Assembly (NCBI RefSeq): GCF_030317105.1
Contig: NZ_JASZYG010000003.1
Coordinates: 310,001 to 374,000 of the forward strand
DNA from: Variovorax brevis
GTDB taxonomy: Bacteria; Pseudomonadota; Gammaproteobacteria; Burkholderiales; Burkholderiaceae_C
Reading direction: 5' to 3'
DNA: 64,000 nucleotides
Part shown: positions 50,569-58,797 of the stretch, one piece after another
Layout of the letters: every line of letters starts with the position of its first letter
How positions within the stretch are numbered: the first letter of the stretch is position 1
Translations under genes and position numbers: made by a program
Notes under the pieces: model-generated
The model's database searches: none
Seen by the model: only the letters and a program-made list of their open reading frames with translations
Told to the model about the DNA's origin: nothing

Positions 50569-51408
50569 ATGACCCCAGAACAATACGTACAAGACAAGGC
50601 CGCGGCTTCAGGCAGCAGCTTTTACTACGCCTTCCTTTTTCTTCCCAAGCCGCGCCGCGCAGCGATCACGGCCTTCTACGCCTTCTGCCGCGAGGTCGAC
50701 GACGTGGTGGACGAAGTAAGCGATCCCGGCGTTGCCGCCACCAAGCTGGCCTGGTGGCGCAGCGAAGTGGCGCAGGCCTTCGCCGGCCAGCCGCACCACC
50801 CCGTGATGCAGGCGCTGATGCCGCACACCGCCACCTACAACATCGTGGAGCGGCAGTTGCAGGAGATCATCGACGGCTGCCAGATGGACCTGGACCAGAC
50901 GCGCTACCTCGACTTTCCCGCGCTGCGCCGCTACTGCCATCTGGTGGCCGGCATCGTGGGCGAAGTGGCTGCGCGCATCTTTGGCCAAGGCGAGGCGCAG
51001 ACCACCGAATACGCCCACAAGCTGGGTCTGGCGCTGCAACTGACCAACGTGATCCGCGACGTGGGCGAAGACGCCCTGCGCGGTCGCATCTACCTGCCGG
51101 TGAACGAACTGCAGCAGTTCGACGTGAAGGCGCACGAGATTCTCAACCGCGTGCATTCGGACCGCTTCGTGGCGCTCATGCGCTTCCAGGCCGAGCGCGC
51201 GCACCGGGTGTACGACGAGGCGCTGGCGCTGCTGCCGGCATCCGAGCGCCGTGCGCAAAAGCCCGGACTCATGATGGCCAGCATCTACCGCACGCTGTTG
51301 CGCGAGATCGAAGGCGACAACTTCCAGGTGCTGAACCAGCGCGTGAGCCTCACGCCCCTGCGCAAGCTGTGGCTGGCTTGGCGCGTGCAAGCGCTGGGCA
51401 GGTTGTGA
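50569..51408 (+). CDS. hpnD: Presqualene diphosphate synthase HpnD
   Basis: 279 residues of the same fold as HpnC. Asp-rich motifs are FCREVDDVVDEV and NVIRDVGEDALRGRIYLPVN. It joins two farnesyl diphosphates into presqualene diphosphate. I chose the ATG at 50569 (MTPEQYVQDKAAASGSSFYY), the family start. It lies between hpnC and hpnE on the plus strand. Confidence 0.93.
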   Translation: MTPEQYVQDKAAASGSSFYYAFLFLPKPRRAAITAFYAFCREVDDVVDEVSDPGVAATKLAWWRSEVAQAFAGQPHHPVMQALMPHTATYNIVERQLQEIIDGCQMDLDQTRYLDFPALRRYCHLVAGIVGEVAARIFGQGEAQTTEYAHKLGLALQLTNVIRDVGEDALRGRIYLPVNELQQFDVKAHEILNRVHSDRFVALMRFQAERAHRVYDEALALLPASERRAQKPGLMMASIYRTLLREIEGDNFQVLNQRVSLTPLRKLWLAWRVQALGRL

Positions 51409-51436
51409 TGCGCGGCCGGCCGCCGATGCGCTGCAC

Positions 51437-52702
51437 ATGAAGCTCGCCATCGTCGGCGCCGGCTGGGCCGGACTGGCGTGCGCCGTGCACGCGACGCGCG
51501 CCGGGCAGCAGGTGAGCCTTTTTGAAGCGGCGCGCATGGCCGGCGGCCGCGCAAGGCGCATCGAAGACCACCACGCGCCGGGGCTGGCACTGGACAACGG
51601 CCAGCACATCCTCATCGGCGCCTACAGCGCCACCCTGGCGCTGATGCGGGAAGTCGGCGTGGACCCCAGCCAGGCCCTGCTGAGAACGCCGCTGTGCATG
51701 CGCTTTGCGGATGGCGGCGGCCTCGCCCTGCCCCGCCTGCCGGCACCGCTCGATCTGGTGGCGGGCATCCTGACGGCGCGCGGCTGGACCTGGCGCGACA
51801 AGGCCTCGCTCCTGGGCACCGCGACCCGCTGGCGCCTCGCCGGTTTCCGTTGCGCACCGTCCGTGTCGGTCGCCGACCTGTGCGCCACGCTCACCCCGCG
51901 GATCATGGCCGAGCTGATCGAGCCGCTGTGCGTTTCGGCGTTGAACACGTCCGTGCGCCAATCCAGTGGGCAAGTCTTCCTGCGCGTGATGCACGACGCC
52001 CTGTTCGCCGAGCGCGGCGGTGCGGACCTGCTGCTGCCGCGCGTGGACCTCGGCGCGCTGCTGCCGGATGCGGCAACGCAATGGCTCGCGCAACGTGGCG
52101 CCAGCCTGCACATCGGTACGCGCGTCAACACCATCGAATCGCACGCCGGCGCGTGGCAGGTCAACGGCGAAGCATTCGACCGCGTCGTCCTGGCCTGCGC
52201 GCCATGGGATGCGGCTCGCTTGGTCCGCGCTACCGGCGTCGATGCCGGCAACTGGCTCGCATCGACCGAAGCCCTGCGCTACGAAGCCATCGCCACGACC
52301 TATGTCACCGGCGCCCGGCGAAGGCTTGCCGCGCCGATGGTGGCGCTGCGATCCGGCCCCGGTGCGCCGGCGCAATTCGTGTTCGACCGCGCGCAACTGG
52401 GCGGCCCCGCCGGCCTCCTCGCATTCGTGGTCAGCGCCAATGAAACCCCGCGGGAAGCCCTGCAGCAACAGGTGATCGCGCAGGCGGCTGCCCAACTGGG
52501 CGAGCATGCGCTTCAGCCCTTGCAAACCGTCGTTGAAAAGCGCGCCACCTTTGCCTGCACGCCCGGCCTGCGGCGCCCGCCTTCGTCGATCGCGGCCGGC
52601 CTGGCCGCGTGCGGCGACTACGTCGACGGTCCGTACCCGGCCACGCTCGAAGGCGCCATCCGCAGCGGCGTGGCCGCGGCGCTCCACCCCGGCGAGGGGT
52701 GA
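51437..52702 (+). CDS. hpnE: Hydroxysqualene dehydroxylase HpnE
   Basis: FAD-dependent amine-oxidase-type protein of 421 residues that reduces hydroxysqualene to squalene. FAD-binding sequence MKLAIVGAGWAGLACAVHAT, then GQQVSLFEAARMAGGRA, and ALDNGQHILIGAYSATL. The C-terminal FAD motif is [20 protein letters not shown]. The 3' end overlaps the tail of the convergent sigma-54 activator gene by 85 bp. It completes the squalene pathway from two farnesyl diphosphates. Confidence 0.92.
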   Translation: MKLAIVGAGWAGLACAVHATRAGQQVSLFEAARMAGGRARRIEDHHAPGLALDNGQHILIGAYSATLALMREVGVDPSQALLRTPLCMRFADGGGLALPRLPAPLDLVAGILTARGWTWRDKASLLGTATRWRLAGFRCAPSVSVADLCATLTPRIMAELIEPLCVSALNTSVRQSSGQVFLRVMHDALFAERGGADLLLPRVDLGALLPDAATQWLAQRGASLHIGTRVNTIESHAGAWQVNGEAFDRVVLACAPWDAARLVRATGVDAGNWLASTEALRYEAIATTYVTGARRRLAAPMVALRSGPGAPAQFVFDRAQLGGPAGLLAFVVSANETPREALQQQVIAQAAAQLGEHALQPLQTVVEKRATFACTPGLRRPPSSIAAGLAACGDYVDGPYPATLEGAIRSGVAAALHPGEG

Positions 52703-54045
52703 CGCGGCTCCGTTTCCAGCGCGATGCTGTGCTTGTCCATGAGCCGGTAGAGCGTCATGCGCGACACGCCCAGTTCCCGCGCAGCGTGGGTGATGTTGCG
52801 GCCCACGCGGTTGAGCGTGAGGCAGATGACGTCACGTTCCGCCGTCGTGCGCGCCGTGTTCAGCGCCACACCCATCGCGCTGTCGGCCATCGACAGCCCG
52901 AGATCGGTGGGCGCGATCAGGCGGCGGTCTGTCATGACGACGGCGCGCTGCACGCGGTTGTACAGCTCGCGCACATTGCCAGGCCAAGTGTGCGCCTGCA
53001 TGGCTTCCATGGATTGCCGGCTGAAGCCGCGCGCCCGCGTGCGGCTCATGGCGGCGCAGCGCTGGAAGAAATGTTCCGCCAGCACCGGCACGTCTTCCAT
53101 GCGCCTGCGCAGCGGCAACACGTCGATCGACAGCACATTCAGGCGATAGAACAGGTCTTCGCGGAAGCGCCCCACCGCCACCGCTTCCACCAGGTCCACA
53201 TGGGAGGCCGCCACCACGCGCACATCGACTTTCATGTTGCGCACGGCGCCGACGCGGATGATGGTCTTCTCCTGCAGGAAGCGCAGCAGATTGGTCTGCA
53301 AGTCCAGCGGCAGGTCGCCGATCTCATCGAGAAACAGCGTGCCGCCATTGGCCACCTCGATCAGCCCGCGCCGCTCTGACGACGCCCCGGTAAAGGCGCC
53401 GCGCTCATGGCCGAACAATTCCGAATGGATGAGCGAGGGCGCAATGGCGCCGCAGTTCACCACCACGAACGGACCCGACGCGCGCTGCGAGCATTGATGG
53501 ATGGCGCGGGCCGCCAGTTCCTTGCCGCTGCCGCTCTCGCCGCCCACCAGCACCGGCGCCTCGGTCGATGCCACCTTGCGGATTTCCGCGCGCAGCCGCG
53601 CGATGTCGGCACCCTGCCCCACCATGCCCAACGCGTCGAAGGAACGTACATCGGTGCGATGGCGCTGGCGCAACATCGCGCGCTGGCAGGCGTGCTCCAG
53701 CATCACCGAAAGGCTTTGCCAATCGACCGGCAGCACCTGCTCGTCGAAGAAGCAATCGAGCACGAGGCTTCGGAAATCGGCGGACTCCAGCGCCTGCGGC
53801 TCGCAGATGGCCACCCACTCGGTCGCGCTGGAACCGGACACGAGCGCTTCGATGCTCGCGGCCGACACGGTCAGGGTCGCACCGACGATCAGCAGGCCGA
53901 CGTGAAAGCTGCCGTGCGCCAGCATGCGGCTGGCGGCGGTCACGGTCTGCGCGTGCGTCACGCCCCAGCCGTGCGCAACCAGTTGCGCGGCCGCTGCGCC
54001 GGCGTCGCCATCGAGCGTCAGGCAAAGAATGTTTTGCGATGTCAT
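52618..54045 (-). CDS. Sigma-54-dependent transcriptional activator (Fis-family, VpsR-like layout)
   Basis: 475 residues. Residues 1-130 form a receiver-like domain without an obvious phospho-acceptor pocket. The AAA+ domain follows: Walker [10 protein letters not shown] (168-176), GAFTGA (216-221) contacting sigma-54, Walker B GGTLFLDE (234-241) and [11 protein letters not shown]. The C-terminal Fis helix-turn-helix is about 405-441 ([20 protein letters not shown]). About 30 poorly conserved residues at the end overlap the convergent hpnE. It lies 22 bp behind the outer-membrane barrel gene on the same strand. It probably activates the divergent fibre operon. Confidence 0.93.
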   Translation of the reverse strand: MTSQNILCLTLDGDAGAAAAQLVAHGWGVTHAQTVTAASRMLAHGSFHVGLLIVGATLTVSAASIEALVSGSSATEWVAICEPQALESADFRSLVLDCFFDEQVLPVDWQSLSVMLEHACQRAMLRQRHRTDVRSFDALGMVGQGADIARLRAEIRKVASTEAPVLVGGESGSGKELAARAIHQCSQRASGPFVVVNCGAIAPSLIHSELFGHERGAFTGASSERRGLIEVANGGTLFLDEIGDLPLDLQTNLLRFLQEKTIIRVGAVRNMKVDVRVVAASHVDLVEAVAVGRFREDLFYRLNVLSIDVLPLRRRMEDVPVLAEHFFQRCAAMSRTRARGFSRQSMEAMQAHTWPGNVRELYNRVQRAVVMTDRRLIAPTDLGLSMADSAMGVALNTARTTAERDVICLTLNRVGRNITHAARELGVSRMTLYRLMDKHSIALETEPRHPSPGWSAAATPLRMAPSSVAGYGPST

Positions 54046-54067
54046 GCGCGCAGGTTTGCCGGTGCCG

Positions 54068-55504
54068 TCAGAACGACACGGGCACTCTGACGGTCAAGGT
54101 GAGGTCGGGGGTGTCGCGCGTCAGGCCAGCGCCCACTGAGACGTTGACCACTGTCTTTTCGCTGACGCGCAGGGAATAGCCCAGCAGCAATGAAGCCAGC
54201 TGCGTACGCACCGAGCCTCGCACGGTCTGGCCGTTCTGCTGCGTGGGGCCCACCGAATAAAGCTCGACGCCCAGACTGAAGGAGGACCGCTCGTTGACCG
54301 ACAGGCCCATGCCGAAGTTCAGGCCCCACACGTCGCCTGGCTTGATCTTGCCCAGCGACTCGGTCTGGTCGTTGAGCACCTTGCGGGTCACGTCGCTACG
54401 CGCAAAGTTGTAGGTGTAGTTGATGCCGCCAAAGAACACCGCCGGGTCAGAGGGAAAGAGCCACGTCAGGCTCGGCTGCAGTGAATAGAAGCCCGAGCCG
54501 GTCGCCGCGTCCAGCGGCAGGCCGGTGCCGGTCGTGTTGCCCAGGCAGCGGTTGACGCAGTCGGTCACCACCTCGAACGGGTCCTTGCCGGTGCGCGACT
54601 TGAAGCGCAAGCCACCCACCATGTAGGGCCAGTTGTCCTTGGCACTGGCCAATTGATAGCGCGCCGCGAATTCGATGTCACCGATGCCGTTGCCCTTGGT
54701 CTGGAAGACGTTGTCGACGGATGCACCGGTGAAGATCTCCCGGCTCACCGTTTCGTCGTCACGGATCACATAGGGAACCTTGGCCTCGAGCTCCAGCTTG
54801 CTCGTCACGCCCCAGCGGCCCGTGATCGTGGGAATCAGGGTGTTGCGCTTGACTTCGCGAACGTCGATCAGGCCGATCAGGATGGCTGGAATCACTGTGT
54901 AGCCCACCAGCGCCACACGGTCGTTCGACGAATAGCCATACTGGAACGACGGCTCGATCACGAAGCGGCCCTTGGGCGTCAGCACACTCGGCTCGTCGAA
55001 GAGTTGGGCGATGGGCGGGGCCTGCTCTTCCTTGCGCGGCGCCACGCCAACCTGCACAGGCCTTTCGCCGTTGCCGTTCCCGTTCTTGCCGTGTCCGTTC
55101 CCATTGGTCGGCGGGTTGACACCGGCGCTTGCCGCCGTGGCGCTTCCTGCCTTGGCGCCGGCTGCGGCACCTGCGGCACCCGCTGCGCCGGCCTTGGCCG
55201 TTTCGACTTCGGTCGATCCGGGCGCGCGCAACGGCGCCGCCTGTTTGATGGCTTCCTGTTGCTTGGCGAGGTTTTCCTGGAGTTCCTTGTAGCGCGCGTC
55301 CTGCTCGGCAAGCTGCTTGCTGAGCATTTCGATCTGCTTGGCCTGGGCGTCGAGTTGCTGTTGCAGCGCATCGACACGACGCGCCGTGCCGCCCCCGTTC
55401 GCCGCTGGCGTACGGGTGGTCTGCGTCTGGGCAGTCATGGTCGCGCACGCCAGTGCGCAGCACACGATCGAGACGCGCAACTTGCCGCTGTGAGGTGTCC
55501 GCAT
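54068..55504 (-). CDS. Outer-membrane beta-barrel with N-terminal coiled coil (FapF-like layout)
   Basis: 478 residues. A signal peptide ends near ATMTA/QTQ (about 25). Residues 42-90 form a coiled coil (VDALQQQLDAQAKQIEMLSK and so on). A low-complexity linker, 100-150, contains NGNGHGKNGNGNG. From about 165 amphipathic strands continue to a terminal Phe (LTVRVPVSF), the usual outer-membrane signature. GAGGGAG precedes the ATG. This layout matches FapF, the trimeric exporter of Pseudomonas Fap amyloid, though direct homology was not tested. It is divergent from the Gly-rich gene. Confidence 0.82.
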   Translation of the reverse strand: MRTPHSGKLRVSIVCCALACATMTAQTQTTRTPAANGGGTARRVDALQQQLDAQAKQIEMLSKQLAEQDARYKELQENLAKQQEAIKQAAPLRAPGSTEVETAKAGAAGAAGAAAGAKAGSATAASAGVNPPTNGNGHGKNGNGNGERPVQVGVAPRKEEQAPPIAQLFDEPSVLTPKGRFVIEPSFQYGYSSNDRVALVGYTVIPAILIGLIDVREVKRNTLIPTITGRWGVTSKLELEAKVPYVIRDDETVSREIFTGASVDNVFQTKGNGIGDIEFAARYQLASAKDNWPYMVGGLRFKSRTGKDPFEVVTDCVNRCLGNTTGTGLPLDAATGSGFYSLQPSLTWLFPSDPAVFFGGINYTYNFARSDVTRKVLNDQTESLGKIKPGDVWGLNFGMGLSVNERSSFSLGVELYSVGPTQQNGQTVRGSVRTQLASLLLGYSLRVSEKTVVNVSVGAGLTRDTPDLTLTVRVPVSF

Positions 55505-55632
55505 TGTCTCCCTCTTGTCTCCGACTGACGCTTCTGATTCGAGGAACCTGGAGCGGCAGGGTAATCCTTTCTTACAAAGAGTGGCGAGTGCAAATTGCAA
55601 ACAAAGGTAAACACTTTTGGGTTGGCGGTCCG

Positions 55633-55958
55633 GTGTCACACGACTGTGGCACTTCGATTTTTGGTGCCCGGCAAGGGTGCGAATGCAGGCGGGGCTTGCG
55701 TCTCGTTGTCCGGGAGTGCGAGCGAAGCCCCTGGATCGACCATGTCGCTGTCACGCGCAAGTGACAGTCACAAGCAGGACATGAAGGGAGGTGTTGCCGC
55801 GCGCTGCATGGCTGTCCCCTCTGGTGACGCGGCTATCAAAAAAATGCGCGTCAAGGTGATGTGACAGAAGGAGCGCTTGTCGCACACCCCGAAACCTCCG
55901 ACGCATCTCCCGTGTGTGAAGCCTTTCATTTTCCCGGGGTGCAGTTCTCCTCTGTGAC
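55633..55958. promoter_or_regulatory. Cluster of TGTCAC/GTGACA sites in the divergent intergenic region
   Basis: GTGTCACA and TGTGGCAC (55633-55652), the perfect repeat CTGTCAC-gcgcaa-GTGACAG at 55748-55767 followed by GTCAC, TGTGACAG at 55860-55867, and TGTGAC at 55953-55958. They lie upstream of a sigma-54 promoter, so they may be enhancer sites for the neighbouring activator. The 573-bp region (55505-56077) contains no gene that I can support. Confidence 0.55.
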
Positions 55959-55988
55959 GAAGTGAATGAACACACAAGTACTACATGC

Positions 55989-56004
55989 TGGCCCCGAAGT
56001 TGCA
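55989..56004 (+). promoter_or_regulatory. Sigma-54 promoter of the Gly-rich fibre operon
   Basis: TGGCCCCGAAGTTGCA. It has the invariant GG and GC spaced by ten bases, and matches the -24/-12 consensus TGGCAC-N5-TTGCA at all but a couple of positions. The expected start point is about 12 bp downstream, some 60 bp before the ATG at 56078. Confidence 0.7.
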
Positions 56005-56077
56005 GAGGGCGTCCGTCGATTTGCGTCATTGCAAGTCGATGGCTTGTTCCTGTTCATTCAACCAACCTGGAGACTTC

Positions 56078-57616
56078 ATGAAAAAGACACTACTAGCTTC
56101 GGCAATCGCGTTGGCGTTCGGGTTTGCTGGCGCGGCGTATGCCGCCACTGGTGACCAGGAAAGCGGCGACGGTGGCACGAACACGGCAACAGACTCGAGC
56201 ACGCGCACGAAGACGGTGACGAATACGGATTCGAGCACGCACTCGAAGGCAGACAGCAGCACGAACAAGGACTCCGGCTCCGCATCGGCTGATGGAGACA
56301 AGTCCGCAGCGGTCAACAACTCATCGACTGCCACTTTCAGCAACGCGTTCAATAGCACCAAGGTTTCAGCGATCAGCAAGCTCGATGGCACGGTGACAGG
56401 CAACAACATCTCCTACATCGGCAACACGGCCACCAACAACGGCTCGGCAGCCGGCGGCAAGGGCTATGGCGGTACGGGCGGCGTCGGCAAGGGCGGCTCC
56501 GCTTCAGGCACGGGCAATGGCGCAGCGGGTGGCCAGGGCAACGGTGCGGTCGGCGCCGAAAGTGGCGGAGCCTCCAACGGCGACGCGACCAATGGCAGCG
56601 CCAGGAACGGTAGCGCGACGGCTGGTGACGGCGGCCGCGGGTCGGGTGGCAATTCCAATGGCAGCGCCGACGGTGCCAGGGCAACGGCCAATGGCGCAAA
56701 GGGTGGTCTGGCAGCAGCAGCAGCAGGCGGCGGCGATGGCGGAAATGGCGGCAAGGCCAGCGGTGCTGACGGTTCCCGTGGTGGCAGCGGCGGCGATACC
56801 GGCAATGCCAATGCCGGACGCACCGGCGGCGGCGGCGATACCGGCAATGCGAACGCCGGACGTACCGGCGGCGGCGGCTCAGCCGGCTTCGCACGTGGCG
56901 GCACGGGCGGCGGCAGCGGCGACACCGGCAATGCCAACGGACGCGGCGCAGGCGGCACAGGCGGCACCAACACGACGGGCACCGGCGGCACGGGCGGCGC
57001 GGGTGGAACCAACACCGGCGGCGCAGGTGGCACAGGCGGCGCGGGCGGCACGAACACCGCGGGCGCAGGCGGCACGGGTGGCGCAGGCGGAACCAACACC
57101 GCTGGCGCTGGTGCGGCTGGCGGCGCAGGTGGAAGCAACACCGGCGGAGCCGGTGCGGCGGGTGGCGCGGGCGGCACGGGTGGCGCAGGCGGCACAGGCG
57201 GAGCTGGCGGCACGGCGACGGGCGGCGCAGGCGGAACCCACACGGCCGCTGCAGGAACCGGCGGCGCGGGCGGCACGGCGACCAATGGCAGCGCCACGAA
57301 CGGCGGCGCCTCCAACGGCAGCAACACCACGGGCGCAGGCGGTGCGGGTGGTAGCGGCACTGGCGGCGCGGGTGGCGCAGGCGCCGGCGGAACCAACACC
57401 GGAAACGGTGGAACGGGTGGCGCAGGTGCTGGCGGCACGGGCGGCGCAGGCGGAACGGTCACGGTCGATGCTGGCTTGTTCAACATGTCCAACACGATGA
57501 CCAGCGTGGGCCAATCGGCTGCCGGCGTCATGCTTGCCAACCAGAACAGCGGTTTCGCATCGCTGATCCAGCAAAGCGTGAACGTTCAGGCCAACCTGAC
57601 GGTGGGTGGTCCGTAA
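56078..57616 (+). CDS. Secreted Gly-rich repeat protein, candidate fibre subunit
   Basis: 512 residues. Signal peptide MKKTLLASAIALAFGFAGAAYA. Residues 23-75 are Ser/Thr-rich, 76-120 have an Asn/Ser/Thr-rich beta-like stretch, and about 120-465 are almost pure Gly, Ala, Thr, Asn in GGAGGTNT-like repeats. The C-terminal 45 residues change character and contain QNSGFASLIQQSVNVQANL. A similar QNSG-x3-LIQ motif ends the next protein. The start has GGAG upstream. With a sigma-54 promoter, a divergent outer-membrane barrel and a C39 peptidase nearby, an exported fibre or matrix protein is likely. Function is inferred. Confidence 0.8.
   Translation: MKKTLLASAIALAFGFAGAAYAATGDQESGDGGTNTATDSSTRTKTVTNTDSSTHSKADSSTNKDSGSASADGDKSAAVNNSSTATFSNAFNSTKVSAISKLDGTVTGNNISYIGNTATNNGSAAGGKGYGGTGGVGKGGSASGTGNGAAGGQGNGAVGAESGGASNGDATNGSARNGSATAGDGGRGSGGNSNGSADGARATANGAKGGLAAAAAGGGDGGNGGKASGADGSRGGSGGDTGNANAGRTGGGGDTGNANAGRTGGGGSAGFARGGTGGGSGDTGNANGRGAGGTGGTNTTGTGGTGGAGGTNTGGAGGTGGAGGTNTAGAGGTGGAGGTNTAGAGAAGGAGGSNTGGAGAAGGAGGTGGAGGTGGAGGTATGGAGGTHTAAAGTGGAGGTATNGSATNGGASNGSNTTGAGGAGGSGTGGAGGAGAGGTNTGNGGTGGAGAGGTGGAGGTVTVDAGLFNMSNTMTSVGQSAAGVMLANQNSGFASLIQQSVNVQANLTVGGP
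56941..57470 (+). repeat. GC-rich minisatellite in the Gly-rich gene
   Basis: Imperfect tandem units of about 15-33 bp, such as GGCGGCACGGGCGGCGCAGG with AACACC inserts, encoding GGTGGAGGTNT-type repeats. Such DNA is prone to length changes by slippage or recombination. Confidence 0.8.
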
Positions 57617-57711
57617 GCACTGCGGCGCGCAACGAACCGCATTCGCCGCGCGGCCTGCTGAATGGGCAGGCCGTGCGGTGGATGCGTTTTCTCCCAACGA
57701 AGCAAACGTTG

Positions 57712-58104
57712 ATGAAACGGATACCCATGAAATCGACGCACGCACTTGCCTGCACTTGCACGGCCATCGCAGCGTTGTGGATCGCGCCCGTCGCCGCCCA
57801 GACAGCGGAATCGGGCAGCGGGCCACCACCTGAAACGCTGGCTGTTGCATCCAGCACTGGCGCTTTCGCCAATCCGGTCAGCGAGGACTCGCTCGACACC
57901 CTGCGGGGTGGCGCGCAGGTCAGCAACGACATGCAACTCAACGGAACCACCGCCGACAACTCGGCACGCAACGTCAACACGGGAACGAACACGATTGGAA
58001 CCGGCTCCTTCGCCAACATGAGCGGGCTGCCAGTCGTGATCCAGAACTCGGGCGCCAACGTGCTGATCCAGAACGCGGTGATCCTCAACCTGCAAATGAA
58101 CTGA
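57712..58104 (+). CDS. Small secreted protein with double-glycine-leader-like motif (candidate fibre component 1)
   Basis: 130 residues from the ATG at 57712; starts at 57673 and 57727 are also possible. Signal-like N terminus (MKRIPMKSTHALACTCTAIA) ends near VAAQ (30). Residues 56-67 read VSEDSLDTLRGG, close to the double-glycine leader pattern recognised by C39 peptidases. The following part is Asn/Thr-rich (MQLNGTTADNSARNVNTGTN) and ends VIQNSGANVLIQNAVILNLQ, similar to the Gly-rich protein's C terminus. The C39 peptidase gene begins 9 bp downstream. Confidence 0.78.
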   Translation: MKRIPMKSTHALACTCTAIAALWIAPVAAQTAESGSGPPPETLAVASSTGAFANPVSEDSLDTLRGGAQVSNDMQLNGTTADNSARNVNTGTNTIGTGSFANMSGLPVVIQNSGANVLIQNAVILNLQMN

Positions 58105-58113
58105 GGGCTGCGC

Positions 58114-58797
58114 ATGCGCCGTCTGATGCTTTGTCTCGCGCTCCTTGCGTCGGCCACTTCGATGCCGGCGCAAATGGCCTACCTGCCGGGCATCGGAGGG
58201 GGCGGCGACGTCACCCTGCCGCTGACGAGCATGAAGGGCGCGCGCACGCGCACCACCCTCATCCAGAAATACGACTTCAGCTGCGGCTCGGCCGCGGTGG
58301 CGACCTTGCTCACGCACCACTACGACTTCCCGGTCACCGAAGCAACGGTGTTCCAGGAGATGTACGAGACGGGCGACCAGCAAAAAATCCACCGGGAGGG
58401 CTTTTCGCTGCTGGACATGAAGCGCTTTCTCGACGCCCGCGGCTTCGTGGCCGACGGTTTCGAGCAGCCGCTGGACAAACTGCGCGAGGCGCGTGTGCCC
58501 GCCATCGTGCTGATCAACGAAAACGGATATCACCACTTTGTCGTGGTCAAGGGCGTGGAGGACGAGCGCGTTCTCATCGGCGATCCGGCGCAAGGCACCC
58601 GCGTGATGCCGCGCCACATCTTCGAGTCCAAATGGAAGAACGGCCTGCTCTTCGTCATCCACAACCGCATGGACATCGCGAAATTCAACGTGGCGTCGGA
58701 ATGGCGCGTCACGCCCCGCTCGCCGCTGGATACGGGCATCAGTCGCGGCAGCATGAGCGACATCACGATGCCGCGCATGGGCCCCGGAGAGTTCTGA
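58114..58797 (+). CDS. C39-type cysteine peptidase, secreted (FapD-like)
   Basis: 227 residues. A signal peptide MRRLMLCLALLASATSMPAQ directs it to the periplasm. The C39 core has Cys57 in KYDFSCGSAAVATLL, His141 in GYHHFVVVKG and Asp157 in LIGDPAQG. Unlike bacteriocin exporters it has no ABC transporter domains. FapD of the Pseudomonas Fap system is also a stand-alone C39-like peptidase. It lies between two small secreted proteins carrying GG motifs; its stop overlaps the start of the second (TGATG). I infer that it processes them. Confidence 0.88.
   Translation: MRRLMLCLALLASATSMPAQMAYLPGIGGGGDVTLPLTSMKGARTRTTLIQKYDFSCGSAAVATLLTHHYDFPVTEATVFQEMYETGDQQKIHREGFSLLDMKRFLDARGFVADGFEQPLDKLREARVPAIVLINENGYHHFVVVKGVEDERVLIGDPAQGTRVMPRHIFESKWKNGLLFVIHNRMDIAKFNVASEWRVTPRSPLDTGISRGSMSDITMPRMGPGEF

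Noticed and set aside
55646..55661. TGGCAC followed by a T-run as a second sigma-54 promoter
   Set aside because: The -24 half fits but the -12 GC pair is missing.
56941..57470. Repeats in the Gly-rich gene as a CRISPR array
   Set aside because: Units are short, imperfect, without unique spacers, and remain in one coding frame after a signal peptide.
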